A DNA stretch of 64,000 nt from Omphalotus guepiniiformis (taxonomy: Eukaryota > Basidiomycota > Agaricomycetes > Agaricales > Omphalotaceae): assembly GCA_028554645.1 (NCBI GenBank), contig JAQOOI010000019.1:1575037-1639036 (forward strand), in the 5' to 3' direction. Every line of letters begins with the position of its first letter. Positions within the stretch are counted from its first letter, which is position 1. The notes beneath the pieces are model-generated. The model had not been told where the DNA came from. It searched no databases and saw nothing but the letters and a program-made list of their open reading frames with translations. The translations under genes and the position numbers were made by a program. Below are positions 20,995 through 33,221 of this stretch, piece by piece.

Positions 20995-21918
20995 TTATCT
21001 GTAGCACGTGTAGAACGTGTAGCTCTAGATAGCTCAAGGCTAGTAGGCAGTAACAGTCAAAAATATTATTCTTCATTCTTGTATTCTATATAGCATCAAC
21101 CAAGTTCTATGTAGTTATATACTTTATGAGCCACATTTTAGTGGAAGAGAATGTTTCTTTTTTTAACTTGCATTTATTTTATTTCAGCAAAATTGGCAGT
21201 CCGCAGATTTTGAAAAAATGCCACCACCAATAATGCTGTTAACAGAGTACAAGTAGATTTATTCTGTAGTAGGAACACCTGTAGTCCGGCCGTCCTGAGG
21301 TGCGGTCCCTGCGAGGTCGTCGTTGTGTCTCTCCAGAGTCCTTCAAGTTGGACCCAATATGTATATTACTTACTTCCTTCCTATTGGGTACCCAACGAAT
21401 GGCTGGTAATCTCTGGGAATACACCGCTACTCTTGTGCGAATAGAATTGCTAGGTCGGTTCCGTCTTCGTCCGCATAAAAATCGAGTAAATTGCTGCTCT
21501 TCGAAGTTGTACTTACTCCTCGGAGACCTTGAACAGGCTTGATACATGATTTCTCTCCTTCACGTACCCATACTAATGTACTCGCCTCTTCAACCCAGCT
21601 TTTACTCTATCCATCCCAATGGCCCAATGGTCGGCGGTCCAGGACGGAGACATGCGGCGAAAACACTCTTTTCTCACTGTGGCACACGTCAAGCTATTAT
21701 CAATCGATAGACGTAGTATGTAAACCGAATACAGTCATGGCTTTTACTCACGAAATTTATATATAACCGGAGTAAATTCTTGGCTTATGGCCATCGTTCT
21801 CTATCCTTCTGGTTCATTCTAGGTACCTACATATCGGTAGGAGAAAGAAAAGACTCGGATTCGTTCACTACTCGCGGATTCTTTTCTTTTTCATCGATAC
21901 TCTTAACCCTTATCGACC
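20995..21918. other. intergenic stretch, no supported gene
   Basis: Short ORFs only. A TATATATAA-like motif at 21757-21766 lies about 155 nt upstream of the transporter ATG and may belong to its promoter. Confidence 0.4.
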
Positions 21919-24167
21919 ATGTCCTCAAACTCATTGGAATCCAAGGTCGAAGAGGTTGAGCTGCCTACGACGTTTGCGGCCGCTCGTGGTAGCAAGGATA
22001 CCCTTACGGATTTGTTCGATGAAGGAGGAGATGTAGATCCGGTGTATCAGGCCAAGGCGAGGGTCTTGAATAGAGCTATTCAAGAGATTGGGATGGGGAA
22101 GTATCAGATTTACTTGTTTTGCTGTGCGGGATTCGGGTGGTTTGCTGATAGTGTCACCTCTTTTGATGTCTGAAAAGGTGGGTATTGAAGCTGATGTCGT
22201 TTTTTCTTTGTGTATGCAGTGATAGTGTCTGGCCGGTAAGTCAGAGATTTGTGTTCTTCGCATAGATTTGGGCGTTGAATGTCTTTTGGTAGCTCATAAC
22301 GGGACTCATCTTAACCCCCGTCGTTGCTGAATTCAAGTTCAATGGACCCTTCTTATCGTTAGCCGCAAATATCGGTTTACTTGTCGGTGCTATAGTATGG
22401 AGCTTTGGTTGTGATATCTGGGGACGAAGGTCTGCTTCAATGCCCCTTAATACTCTCGCGCAACTGTTCTCACACCATCATATCAACTTTAGATGGTCGT
22501 TCAACCTGACCCTCCTGATTGCAGGCATCTTCGGTCTCGCTGCAGGCGGTTCGAACAATTTCGTCACGCTCGCTTCATTGGTCGCTGTGTTGGGTGTTGG
22601 GGTAGGAGGTAACATGCCTGTGGATTCAGCGGTTTTTCTGGATCTTGTACCCCCAAGTCACCAGTACCTACTGACGGTCATGTCTATCTGGTGGTGTTTG
22701 GGTCAATTGGTTGTTAGTCTCGTGCGTATATTCTTTATCTCTTCATGCCTGACGTTTCTAGACTTCCCCGTATACACAGCTCGCCTGGCCATTCATAGCA
22801 AACTTCTCTTGCTCCAATACCACCACCTCGCCATGTACGCGCTCCGAAAATATGGGCTGGCGATACCTCCTCTTCACCCTCGGCGCCCTTACTCTAGTCC
22901 TATGGGCAGTCAGGTTTTTCGTATTCAAACTTTTCGAAAGCCCGCGGTTCTTAGTGGGCATAGGGAAAGATCGAGAAGCGGTGGAGGTGATCAGAAGTAT
23001 TGCGGAGTACAATGGGAGAGAGACGGGGTTAAGTGTGGAGATGCTTGTTGATGCCGGAAAAAGTGTTGGCGAACTTGACGAGAAGGCGGAGGTGATGGAG
23101 GAAGAAGGTGTGGAGCACAACAAGAAGGTGGTGTTGAGTGCGAGTTCGGCGTTGGGTTGGAAACATGTCAAGGCGTTGTTTAGGACGAGGAAGATGGCGT
23201 TTTCGACTTCGTTGTTGATTTTGATTTGGGGTAAAGCAGGATTTTGTTTGGCGTTTTGGGGAGAGAAATACTAATGTCGTGGTGAATAGGAATCATTGGG
23301 TTGGCTTCGACGTTGTATAACAGTTTTCTGCCATTCTTGTAAGTTCGGCAAGATTTCTCTCGAGTGCTTGCTGAGCATACATTATCTCTTTCAGGCTGGA
23401 AACTCGTGGTACAGCATTCGGCGATGGATCACTATACATCACTTACCGTAACGTACGCTCCTCCCTATCTCCTTCTCTCTACTCCTTATTCCCTCCTTCT
23501 CCAGCAATTCATCCTAAGCGTAATCGGCGTTCCCGGCGCATTCCTCGCCGGCTGGGCCGTCCAACTACCCTACCTTGGACGCAAAGGCACCCTAGCCATA
23601 TCCTCGGGCGAGTAACCTACTAAGTATCCTAGTGTTGACTTTATTCAACGACCTCCTCGCGAAACATAGGGCTCACGGGTGCGTTTTTGTTCGCGACTAC
23701 GACGGCGAAAACTTCCAATGCGTTGCTTGGGTGGAATTGTGGGTATACGTTTTTTAGTAATGTGAGTTTGGGGTTTTTTACTTGGGTTTTGGTTTATTCG
23801 ATGCTGATGGGGATGCGGGATGGGACTCTTTTGGGGTAGATTATGTATGGTGTTTTGTATGCTGTTTCACCTGAGGTGTTCCCTGCGAAGGATAGAGGGA
23901 CGGGGAATGGGTTGGTGTCGACTGCTACGAGGGTGTTTAGTGTGATTGTAAGTTTTCTTCTTTTTGCAATTTCTCTTTTAAGCTGATGAACCGTCTTATT
24001 GATTTGTCTGTCTGTAATTTCGCTATCACCTCCAGGCCCCAATAATCGCGCTCTACGCAAACCTCGAGACGGCTGTACCGGTGTATATCGCGGGAGCATT
24101 GATCATTTTTGCTGGGTTCCTCGCGCTGTTGTTGCCGTATGAGCCGAGAGGAAGGGCGTCGATTTAA
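21919..24167 (+). CDS. MFS transporter, SV2/SLC22-like
   Basis: A multi-exon gene. Readable order: cytosolic N-terminus, Y-Q-I-Y-L-F-C-C-A-G-F-G-W-F-A-D-S, V-W-P then L-I-T-G-L-I-L-T-P-V, L-L-V-G-A-I-V-W-S-F-G-C-D-I-W-G-R-R (the MFS signature loop between helices 2 and 3), V-G-G-N-M-P-V-D-S-A-V-F-L-D, I-W-W-C-L-G-Q-L, W-R-Y-L-L-F-T-L-G, long central loop with E-S-P-R-F-L, helices 7-12, and a short basic tail. About twelve membrane helices are expected, as for organic-solute or phosphate/sugar-type transporters in the plasma membrane. The substrate cannot be read from sequence. The first intron has no canonical boundaries that keep the frame and is flanked by a 10-bp direct repeat (TGATAGTGTC at 22146 and 22220). 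Confidence 0.8.
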
Positions 24168-24527
24168 GTAGTTTGGTGGGCGACGAAAGTCATGATTACG
24201 TCGCGTCTTGAGCTACGCTCTTCAAGCAGTGTGGTCGTTGGCCTCGCTGGAAGTTGGATGAAAGAAACTAGATCTGTTTCAGAGGAAGATAGGTGTTTTT
24301 CTTTTTGCTTTTGGACGAAAGGTACGTATGTACATAGATGAGAGAATGTATTTTCTTCTTGACTTTGTCAATGATAAGAATCTTCCCATTGGCAAGTATT
24401 TGCTTCTCAAGGTCTGGAACGCTGAACCTGAGTGTGAGTCATCGCTTGCGGGAACGAGAGAGCACGTGCTTTTGTTGTCAGAAAACGCGTCCACGATGCT
24501 TTTGTCTGCCTACCATCACCACGGTCA
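24168..24527. other. intergenic stretch
   Basis: Short spacer between the transporter and the SNF2-RING gene. The open frame at 24328-24633 overlaps the helicase start out of frame and is probably spurious. Confidence 0.4.
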
Positions 24528-27500
24528 ATGCGCGACCCTACTATCTCTCATCACACTGAATGGCTCTGCTCGACACCTCGACACCATCAACTTGCACGTT
24601 CAGCAGCGAACAACCACTATAGACCTACCCTAAATCTCCGCAGTGTCGTCGAGTTGATACGGTCTTTGTCACCTCTTGGCGCATCGGAGAACTCTGATAG
24701 TCAGGATAAAGGGAAAAAACGCGCGAGAGAGGAATCGAGTGAAGATAATGGTGGTGGTAAGCGGTTAAGAACTGCTTCTGGGAGTTTTCGATCTATGGAC
24801 AATGAGAAGGTGGATGACCCCTATCCCGCGTCAGCCGCCCGCGCGATGGTGTATCCGTCTAGAGGTCATTTCATTCGGTCAGCGCCATCCCTAAGGGAAC
24901 AATCCGTAACTGCATTCGAACATGTCATGGAAGTCAATTATCTTGCTGATGTTCAAGGGGATGCGACGAATTTCCTTACCGACTTCAACAATTCAGATGA
25001 GTGGCGGGAAGAAGAGGAATGGTTCAGGGATCAAATCACTAGTATTTGTGAAGGGTTGGAAGAACCTTGCACGGTCGATTTGGGTATCGTGAATGTTGTG
25101 CGCGATGGTGACGGTTTAGGTTTTCATTCTGATCGACTGGTAGCAATATCGGATGTGGCGGCACGAATACATATGCAAGTAGACCAAGACAATCATGGCA
25201 TAGCCTATTGTGGGCCATGGTTGGCTTTGATTCCCTCGTATAATCCTGAAGACTTGAGCTGGGAGGATTTCGACTTCGTGTCGTCGAATGCGGAAGATCT
25301 TTTGGTGGCGGCGCATACGCTTTCTTGTCGTGCAAAGGCGCGAATAGACCTTCAACTCAAGATTGTCCTTCTTCCGATTGCTTCATCGAGCTCTTCGAGC
25401 AATGAATTTCCGTTTCGACTACAGTTCCACTTCACTGTGTCGTTCGTGACGCCAGAAATCTTCGAATCACCACAATCGATGCTCAAGCGCACGATGTCTG
25501 GGTTAGAGGATGCGCAACGTCGCATACTACACTTTCTACAACCTTCTGATCCCCCACCGTCTTTCAAGGGCGCGATAGACATCCCTTTCTTTTTCTCCAT
25601 CTTGGGACCTGCACCGACTCTCAAATCAAAACTGGCCGAGAACCAAATGCAACCTGTGGGTATGCTACCTACACTCTTACCCTTCCAACGCCGCAGTGTG
25701 GCCTGGCTGCTCGATCGAGAAGGCATGATCGTATCAAAGGAAGGCAAGATTATTCCAAAGGAGAATCCCACGAATTTCACGTTCTGGAAAGCTATTCAGC
25801 TGTCGAATGAGGTTACTTGGTATTATCATTGTCTATCGGGTACTTTGTCCCCTACACCACCAGACGCGGGTGAGCCTGCTCTCGGCGCGATTTTGGCGGA
25901 AGAACCTGGATTGGGAAAGACGATTGAGACTATCGCTATGATCATGTTGAATCCGGCTCCACCCGAGCGAAATCCGAGCGTGAAGCGTTGGGATCCTGAA
26001 GCTAAAGTGGATGTGAAGGCTATCAAGGTAACGATTCATTTCATAGCATAATTCAGACTGATTCAAGTACGGTTTTTTTTCTATCAAGTCTACCCTCATC
26101 GTCACGCCTGCAACCCTTGCTTCGCAATGGGTCGACGAGCTCAAGAAACACGCTCCTAGTCTGAAAGTATTGGTGTACGACGGCTGGTCGACTGTGAAGG
26201 TACCTATTAACGAGTCGCAGGTTGAAGAGGCGAGAGCAAAGGCACTTCAAGCGAAGAAGAAGGCGAAAAGGAGAACTGCGCGCGCGGGGAGTAAAGCGAA
26301 GGCTGTGGCGAATATTGAGAAGTATGGAAGAGCGAAGGAGGAAGAGGAGGATTATGAGATGGCGTTAGTTGATGAAGAGCTTGGGGAGGAGAAACCTATG
26401 GATTGGTGTGCTTATGCTCATACGTTTGATGTTGTCATCACTACGTATAATGTGCTGCAGCAGGACCTGAATGTTGCGCGCGCACCTCCGCGGAGGCCGA
26501 GACGTGATGGGGTTGTTTATTCGAATGTGGAGAGACCGCGTTCGCCGCTTATTATGGTTGAGTGGAATAGAGTGGTTATGGATGAGGTGCAGATGGTTGG
26601 AGGTGGGAAGACTGAGTGAGTTTTGAGGTTTTGCTCTGATCCCCTTGCGTTGCTCATGCTTGTTTTATTAGGGATATGGTCTCGCTTATTCCTAGACTGT
26701 CGTCCTTTGCCGTCTCTGGAACTCCTGCAAGGGCAGATATCAGGGACTTGTCTCATGTTCTCAAGTATGTTCTATCCTACTTTTCATACGTTCGCTGTTG
26801 ATTTATCTTTGCGACTTTGAAGGTTTCTACGCGTCGATATTGGCCCTGCTCGTTTCTGGCAACGTCTTTTCAAGCCTGCGTTTGCACGTCAGTTTGCTGA
26901 CCTTTTTCAGTACTATTCTATTCGGTATGTTCTACTTTTCGCGTGACGAAGGGAGTGCTCATGTCTGAATCAAGGACTATGAAGTCGGCTGTTTCGCATG
27001 AACTGACGATTCCGCAACAGACGCGGTTCCTCGTTCCTATTGAGATGGGTCGCGTTGAGCGTCATGTACGTTGCGTTCTCGAGTTGCTCTGGTTTTGTAC
27101 TAATGGAAAGTGGCGTAGGTCTATGATCAAACGTTTGAAGGAGTCTTGAACGAACTCGGTCTGGATGCTCGTGGAGTCGCTGCGTCTGAAGGATGGGAGG
27201 TGGATGGTAATGTGTTGAGAGCGGCGGTGAGGCGTTTGCGTGGTATTTGCACGCATCCTCAGGTCAGTTTTCTTGGTACGAAGGGGTACTGGGAGGTTTT
27301 CATGCTAAGGGGTTTTCTCAGGTTGGGCAATTGCAAAAACCGAACGATAAGCTTTACAGGCCTGGTACGCTGAAGACGATGGAGGATGTGCTGCAGGTGC
27401 GTTTTTGAAATGTTCTTTTATTGGTGTTGTGTGCTGAGCGTGTGGTCAGATGATGAAGGATCAGAATTGGCGAAATCTAATTGAAGACTGGAGGACTAAG

Positions 27501-30500
27501 GTGTGTAATACTTCGCTCTGGCAACATCCTGTTCATGCTAACTCTGGTCATTAGATCCACACGCTACTCAAAATAGCCCAACTCCAACAACTCGACACTA
27601 AATCTCGGAACCGTTTCCTTACGATGCTCGAGACGCTCAACACCGCAGAGGAAGAGGTGAAAAAGATGGTTCAAGAGATACAAGATGCTCTCGCGGAGGA
27701 ACACGCCAAAGGCGAGATACTCAAACGCGAAGCTGCGGAGAAGAAAGAGATGGTAGCGCAGGCTCAGAGTAATAGGGATGCTAGAGATACTCAAACCAAA
27801 GATAAAGATAAAGGGAAGAGGAGAGAAAGGTCGGTTTCGCCTGGGGGTTTAGAGGATGACGATGATGAGGAAGATGCGGATATACCGAAGACGCCTGCGG
27901 GTGAAGAGCATCGGATAAAGATGCGTGCGTTGAGGCAGAGATTGAGAGAAGGGAAATTGGTTCATCATAAGGTCAAGTTTCTTCAGGGAGATGTTTATCA
28001 TAATCTTGGGCAGACGTTTTCTTCTAAAGAGGATGGAGCGTATGATGCTGCGGAGAAGTTGAGGAAGGAGTTGTTGAAGGGCATGTTTTACCTTTTTTTT
28101 TCCCCCCTTGGTGCTCACTGCTAATGGTACGTTCTTTACAGTCACGGAGGATGATGCGAAGCGGGGGATGGCTCAACTTCAACTGGATGTTACGAAGTCA
28201 GGTGTCGCGAAGAAAGATCTGGTTCTCCCGGTCCCTTTCCTTGAACAAGGAGGTATACGTTCAGCCGAATCGGTTCGTGTACTCTCTTTTATGCACCACA
28301 GACATAATCCTGATGACAGAGGTATCCCAGATCGAAACTCTGCATGAAATTATTGAAGATGTTCTCAATGAGCAAGCGGAGTTGTTATGGGAGTGGCGTT
28401 CAATGATATACTCGTTACTCACTAAGAGTTTGTCTGCGCCTGATGAGGATGTTGATGGGCAGGAGTATCAGCGTACGTTGGATAATCAAGGGGAGGCAGA
28501 GACGTATCTGCAAGCGTATGCTGCGCTTCTTGCTGACCGTCGTGAAGCATTGGTGAATGAGCGTACTCTGCTAGCAGCGCATGATGTGAAGTTAGTACTT
28601 CAACTCTTTACCTTGGTAGTTGCGGATGTTGACGCTGACGTTCCTTTTTAGGGAAAAGAAGCTCCGAACTACGAGAGCGGCGTTGAAGGCAATTGCAGCT
28701 GACGACCAGTTGGAGTTTCCTGCGGATGTTGATATACAGCCTCAACATGAGGTTTTGCATCAGACACTGTCGAATCGGAGGAAGGAGCTGCTTCTGGAGT
28801 TGAATGGACGTGCTGTGAAGAGCGTGAGTTTTCGTTCTCCTTCAGGAAGTGAGCCTGATGACTGTTCCCTTGCTAGATTTTGGTCGAACTTCAGACGGCG
28901 TTCAGTAAACTGCGAGACAAAGAGAACGATCCTGAAAAAGTTTTACTTCAGAATTCAATTGCTGACCTCCGGCGACTAATCAATTCACAACGTACGGGTC
29001 TTAACCCTAATAATTCTCATTCTCAGGGTGCTTTACTCACTCTACGCCTTCAGAATCCAACTTGGAAAACCTAGACGCCGATCTAGCTCTATTCCGCAAA
29101 GCCTTCAACCAACGAGTTCTCTACTTTCGCCAACTACAAGAAATCTCTGATTCTGTTGCAGATTTCGAATACGAAGGTTCTCGAGAGGAGGTTTTGGAAG
29201 AAGCTGAAACTGAGAAGAAAGAACTTGGGGTTAAGATTAATACTGCTCGTGCGAGACAGAGGTATCTTGATCATCTTGTTAAGACGCAAAGTGGAGGTGA
29301 TGCGGATGAAGATGATCGGCTTTGTATTTTATGTCGGTGTGAGTTTGATCGTGGGTTTATTACGATGTGGTAAGGGCTTTTGTTTTTTTGCTATTTGGTG
29401 TGGCTAGGGATTGACTTGGGTGTGTCTGTCTGTTTGTTAGTGCGCATATATTCTGTGAAGGGTGTATGAAAGCGTGGTTGCAGAGGAAAGATGGGAAGAC
29501 TTGTCCTGTTTGTCGGTGAGTTTTTGTTTTCTTTCCTTTGCTGTCGTTGGGTTGTGCGTCTGAGCGCTTTTTGTTTGTCGTGTTCAGATTGATCCAGAGA
29601 ACCTTCAGAGGTTCAAGTTGGACGGGGATAAATCAGGAGAACCTCAGACTAGGATTGTTAATGGTGAATTGATACCAACGTCTAGACGAAAGATTGAGTA
29701 TAACGTTATTGGTATGAGTTCCTCTGTCCTTTGTTTCGAGATAGTAATCAAGTTTTGATGATGACGAACCCTTCCCTTCCTCTGAATACCCCAGACAGGA
29801 ACATTTTCGACAAGATCCAGCAGATGGAGTCGCTAGGAGATTTCGGTGCAAAGATTCAAGGTCTTGTGAGGCATCTTTTGTATTTGCAACAAGAGGATCC
29901 TGGAGCGAAGAGTATTGTGTTTTCTGCGTGGGCTGATTCGCTTCATAGTAGGGTTTTAGTTTTTGAGCTGTGTTTTGCCAACTGACTGACTGACTGGCTG
30001 ATCACTATTAGTTGTGGAACGAGCACTGTCTGATAATAGTAAGTCTTCGTTGATGTTGTATGATCTTGGCTGTTGGCTCAAGCAACTCTTACTAGATATC
30101 TTGTCTCTACGAATCGACCGAGGTGTCAGAGGAGAAGGTCCAGCGAAGAAATTCGCTACTAATCCTGATATTTCTGTGTTATTGCTTCACGGGTACGTCC
30201 TCCCCTCCGAGTCCTACTCTACCTCCCGAGCTTACATACGCACCCCTACTCACTCTAGCGAACGAGAAAATGCTGGCTTGAACGTTACGTGTGCTTCTAG
30301 GGTGTTCCTTCTGGAGAGCGTTGTTCATCATGGGTTTGAAATACAAGGTGGGTTTTCAACGTGAACACTAGTTGTTTTGATGTTATGTTATGGGATGTTG
30401 AGGGTTGAGGGTGTGTTTTTTTGTCTAGCTATTGCGCGTATTGATAGGATGGGGCAGACTCGACCTACGGAAGGTATGCGGGGTTTTTAAAGATGTGGTC

Positions 30501-31096
30501 TTTGAAGATGCTTATATGCGTTGTAGTTTATTGTTATTATGCCGAGGGTGAGCGCTAGCTTTCATCTGTTCGCTCATCGTCTCTGTCTTGACTAGACTGA
30601 TTGACTGACTGACTGGATTGGCATTGGTGTCCATAGATACCGTAGAACGCAACATCCTAGATCTAGCCGCAAGACAAGGACTCTCGCTATACACAAAACA
30701 AAATGCTGTAGGGATGTTGAATGTTAATTCACTTTCTGAAGGAGATAAACAAGGTGAAGCTACCGCGAAGAAGAGTGCGAAGGTGCAGAAAGGGGATTTT
30801 ATATCCAAGTGAGTTTCCTTCCTCTCCCTCTCCATGTAGCCCTCCACTCAACTAATGCCCGTCTGGCTGCCGCTCGTAGGATCGACGACATGCTAGCGGT
30901 ACTTTTCCCGCATATGTATGAAGATGTTGAGTATCTTTTACCTGTGGAGGATGTTGTTATGGGCGATGTTACGAATACGCATCATGATCATGATGGGAGT
31001 ATGCGTGTGTCTGGTGTTGATGATGCTGGGGGGAAGAGGACGAGGTCTGGGAGACAGGTTAATGCGGTTGCTGGGCCGTCTAGGGTGAGGAATTAA
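24528..31096 (+). CDS. SHPRH/IRC20-like SNF2 ATPase with RING finger (putative E3 ubiquitin ligase)
   Basis: A large multi-exon gene with many short introns. In order: acidic/basic N-terminus (KKRAREE), a unique N-terminal region, SNF2 lobe 1 with motif I E-E-P-G-L-G-K-T-I-E-T near 25900 and motif Ia V-T-P-A-T-L-A-S-Q-W near 26105, motif II M-D-E-V-Q-M near 26580 (usual DEAH/DEAQ changed to DEVQ), motif III S-G-T-P-A; a long coiled-coil insert 27.5-29.3 kb; a C3HC4 RING (C-I-L-C ... C-A-H-I-F-C-E-G-C ... C-P-V-C) split by an intron at 29316-29516; then lobe 2 with S-I-V-F-S-A-W and the arginine-finger region R-I-D-R-M-G-Q-T-R-P-T-E. A RING between the two lobes is diagnostic of SHPRH and yeast Irc20. 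SHPRH ubiquitinates PCNA during lesion bypass; Irc20 affects recombination and SUMO targets. Exact start and all introns were not resolved. Confidence 0.87.
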
Positions 31097-31359
31097 ACTA
31101 AGATGGGGAGGTCAGGTATTTGTGGTTGTATTTAGATTCAATTTCTAGGTAATAGTGTATGGTGTCTTTTTGTTTGTATCACACGATGGTGGCTTCCTTC
31201 CGAGAAGTGCGGATTCCGGAATGATATTCGGTGCCGATGCTGGAGTCATAATGTACATACTTATTAATAACATACAGTAGTACAGTATTTTGATTGAAAG
31301 CGAGTCGGCAACAGACTTGGACCTGTACCACGACGTTGAGGTTGTAGGAATACATTAAA

Positions 31360-32262
31360 ATGGCCACTGCCGCTGCTCCTCCTCTAATCGGCGATGCTCA
31401 AGGTCGGTATAGAATTAGAATTATAGGGAATAGTGGTATGTGAACCGAACCCCGACTGCGTTTGTTTCTCAATGTTGTGAACATTGAACAATCCTTCGTC
31501 GGACTCAGGGTCTGGTAAAGTAAGTCAAAACCTCCCCAAAATCCATCCTCTCATCTCATCTCGTCTCATCTCCGACCCCATCCCACCACCACCAGAGCAC
31601 CCTCGGCGCCACGCTCTCCTCAATCCTCTCAATCCCATACATATCACTCGACGAATTATTCTGGGAACCAGGTTGGAAAGAAACACCTAACGAAGAGTTC
31701 GAGAGAAAAGTTCGAGAGTTTTTGGGGAGCGATGATGCGAAAGAGAAAGGGTGGATTATGGATGGGTTTTATGAGAGACGGCTTGGTGATTTAGTTTCGG
31801 TTTCGAATGAGGATGTTACGGATGTTATATGTACGTTCCATCCATGTCTCCCCCCCTCCTCCCTCCCTTCCTCCTCAACCCACAAACAAGTCCATCCATC
31901 TATACTACCCCTAACACCATGCTAAATCGATTATCGTTTCGCGTCACCCAGGGCTAGACCCCCCACTCATCATATACCTCCCCCGCCTAATACACCGTAC
32001 AATCCTCCGTCTCATGGGTCTCCGTGAACCCTGTAGCCCAGGATGTGAAGAATCGTTCCGAGAAGCGTTTTTTTCGAAGGAGAGTATTATTTGGTGGTGT
32101 TTGAGTCGGCATTGGGTTGTTAGGAGGAGGGGGCAGGCGTTGATGGGGGTTATGGGGGTTGGTGCGGGAACTGGGGCTGGGAAGATGAGGAGGATTGGGG
32201 GGTACGGAAGGGAGTTGAAGGATTGGGTTGAGGATGTGAGGGGGTTGGTTAGACGTGAGTAG
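31360..32262 (+). CDS. P-loop kinase-like protein (adenylate-kinase-related, FlaR-like)
   Basis: Join 31360..31435, 31509..31519, 31596..31830, 31952..32262; 210 aa, exon sum divisible by three. The Walker A loop G-N-S-G-S-G-K-S-T is assembled from three exons, the middle one only 11 nt. After it come I-S-L-D-E-L-F-W-E-P-G-W and W-I-M-D-G-F-Y, the usual signature of the small P-loop proteins related to adenylate kinase and called topology-modulation proteins in bacteria, then W-L-D-P-P-L-I-I-Y-L-P-R and R-T-I-L-R. It is probably a small nucleotide- or metabolite-phosphorylating enzyme in the cytosol; the substrate is unknown. The Gly-rich segment V-G-A-G-T-G-A-G-K near the C-terminus resembles a second P-loop by chance. 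Confidence 0.82.
31509..31519 (+). other. 11-nt microexon coding Walker A core
   Basis: GGTCTGGTAAA, bounded by a CAG acceptor and a GTAAGT donor. With the preceding G it gives G-S-G-K; without it the P-loop cannot be formed and the frame is lost. Confidence 0.85.
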
Positions 32263-33221
32263 GGTTGAGTCTGGGAAGTTGTTGTGCCATGTTTCGCTTT
32301 GGAATTTAGCAGTAGAGAACTGGATTTAGAAGCTACATTATGTAGAATGAGAACGTCCGCTGTCTGGTAGACGGAATTTCAACTTTTGACTTCCGCCACG
32401 CGGCATAGGGCCGGCTTACTTTACCACAACTCATCCTGTTTATCGCTCTTTTGTGATGAACCTTCAACTTGTTGCATACGCTGAACTTTCCAATCGCTTC
32501 TCCATACTGACAAGTCTGCAGGAACGTAGCCAGTAGCATCGCCTCGACAGGCGACTATATCACAAACGTAGCGCCGCCTTCAACATTGAACAGGCCTTGA
32601 TCATCAGACGCATATAGCCAGTGCCAATGGTAAGCTCTACCGGAAAAACTCTAATAGCTTCATGTTGCTTCCTAGGCCTCATTCATATCTATTTCTCTCG
32701 TTATATGCTGCCCTATGTCGTCGCAGCCAGCAAAGCACCAGCGGCGGGGTCATTGCCAACCCCTTCGTTCCTCCTACCGGAAGAGTTTCACCTTGCACTC
32801 TCCATATCTCACCGCCTCGGGAAGGTGCTTCTGTAAATTCTGAGGACCAAACAAGTTTGTTTGTATGTATTCAGTACCCTTCCCTTGTTGAGCGCTCACT
32901 CCGATCGCGACGAGCAGCATCGGACTAGGACATTGATAAGTGGCATTATGTCCGGCGTGCTACAAGACGAACTTCAAAACTGACTACTGCCACATCCTTC
33001 TTTCGCGGAAAGATGTTCGTATAGGGACAGCGATGCTGCACGCATACAGAGGCACAAACGACACTATTGCATGATGCTATGATTATTCCAACGTCACTTG
33101 CTAACATGATCATCAGAAACAAAATGCTGTAGAGGTAATCGCTTGTATTACTTATTTAACGTCCTTCGGTCTCAGTTGCCACCATCCTCTTTGCTGTCTT
33201 CTTGTCTTCTCCGAGTTTGCC
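32263..33221. other. promoter block of copy C
   Basis: Duplicate of the region before copy B (32365-32620 resembles 17140-17370), with further shared blocks near 33045-33130 (GCATGATG, GCTAACATGATCATCA). A GGACCAAACAAGTTTGTTTG block near 32845 is shared with copies A and D. No gene. Confidence 0.7.

Noticed and set aside
31831..31951. Stretch between P-loop gene exons 3 and 4 as coding
   Set aside because: It is a 121-nt pyrimidine-rich intron with GTACGT donor and CCCAG acceptor; reading through breaks the W-L-D-P-P-L continuation.
32140..32180. Second P-loop (G-A-G-T-G-A-G-K) in the small kinase-like protein
   Set aside because: It lies in a Gly-rich stretch without the strand before or Ser/Thr after it; chance resemblance.
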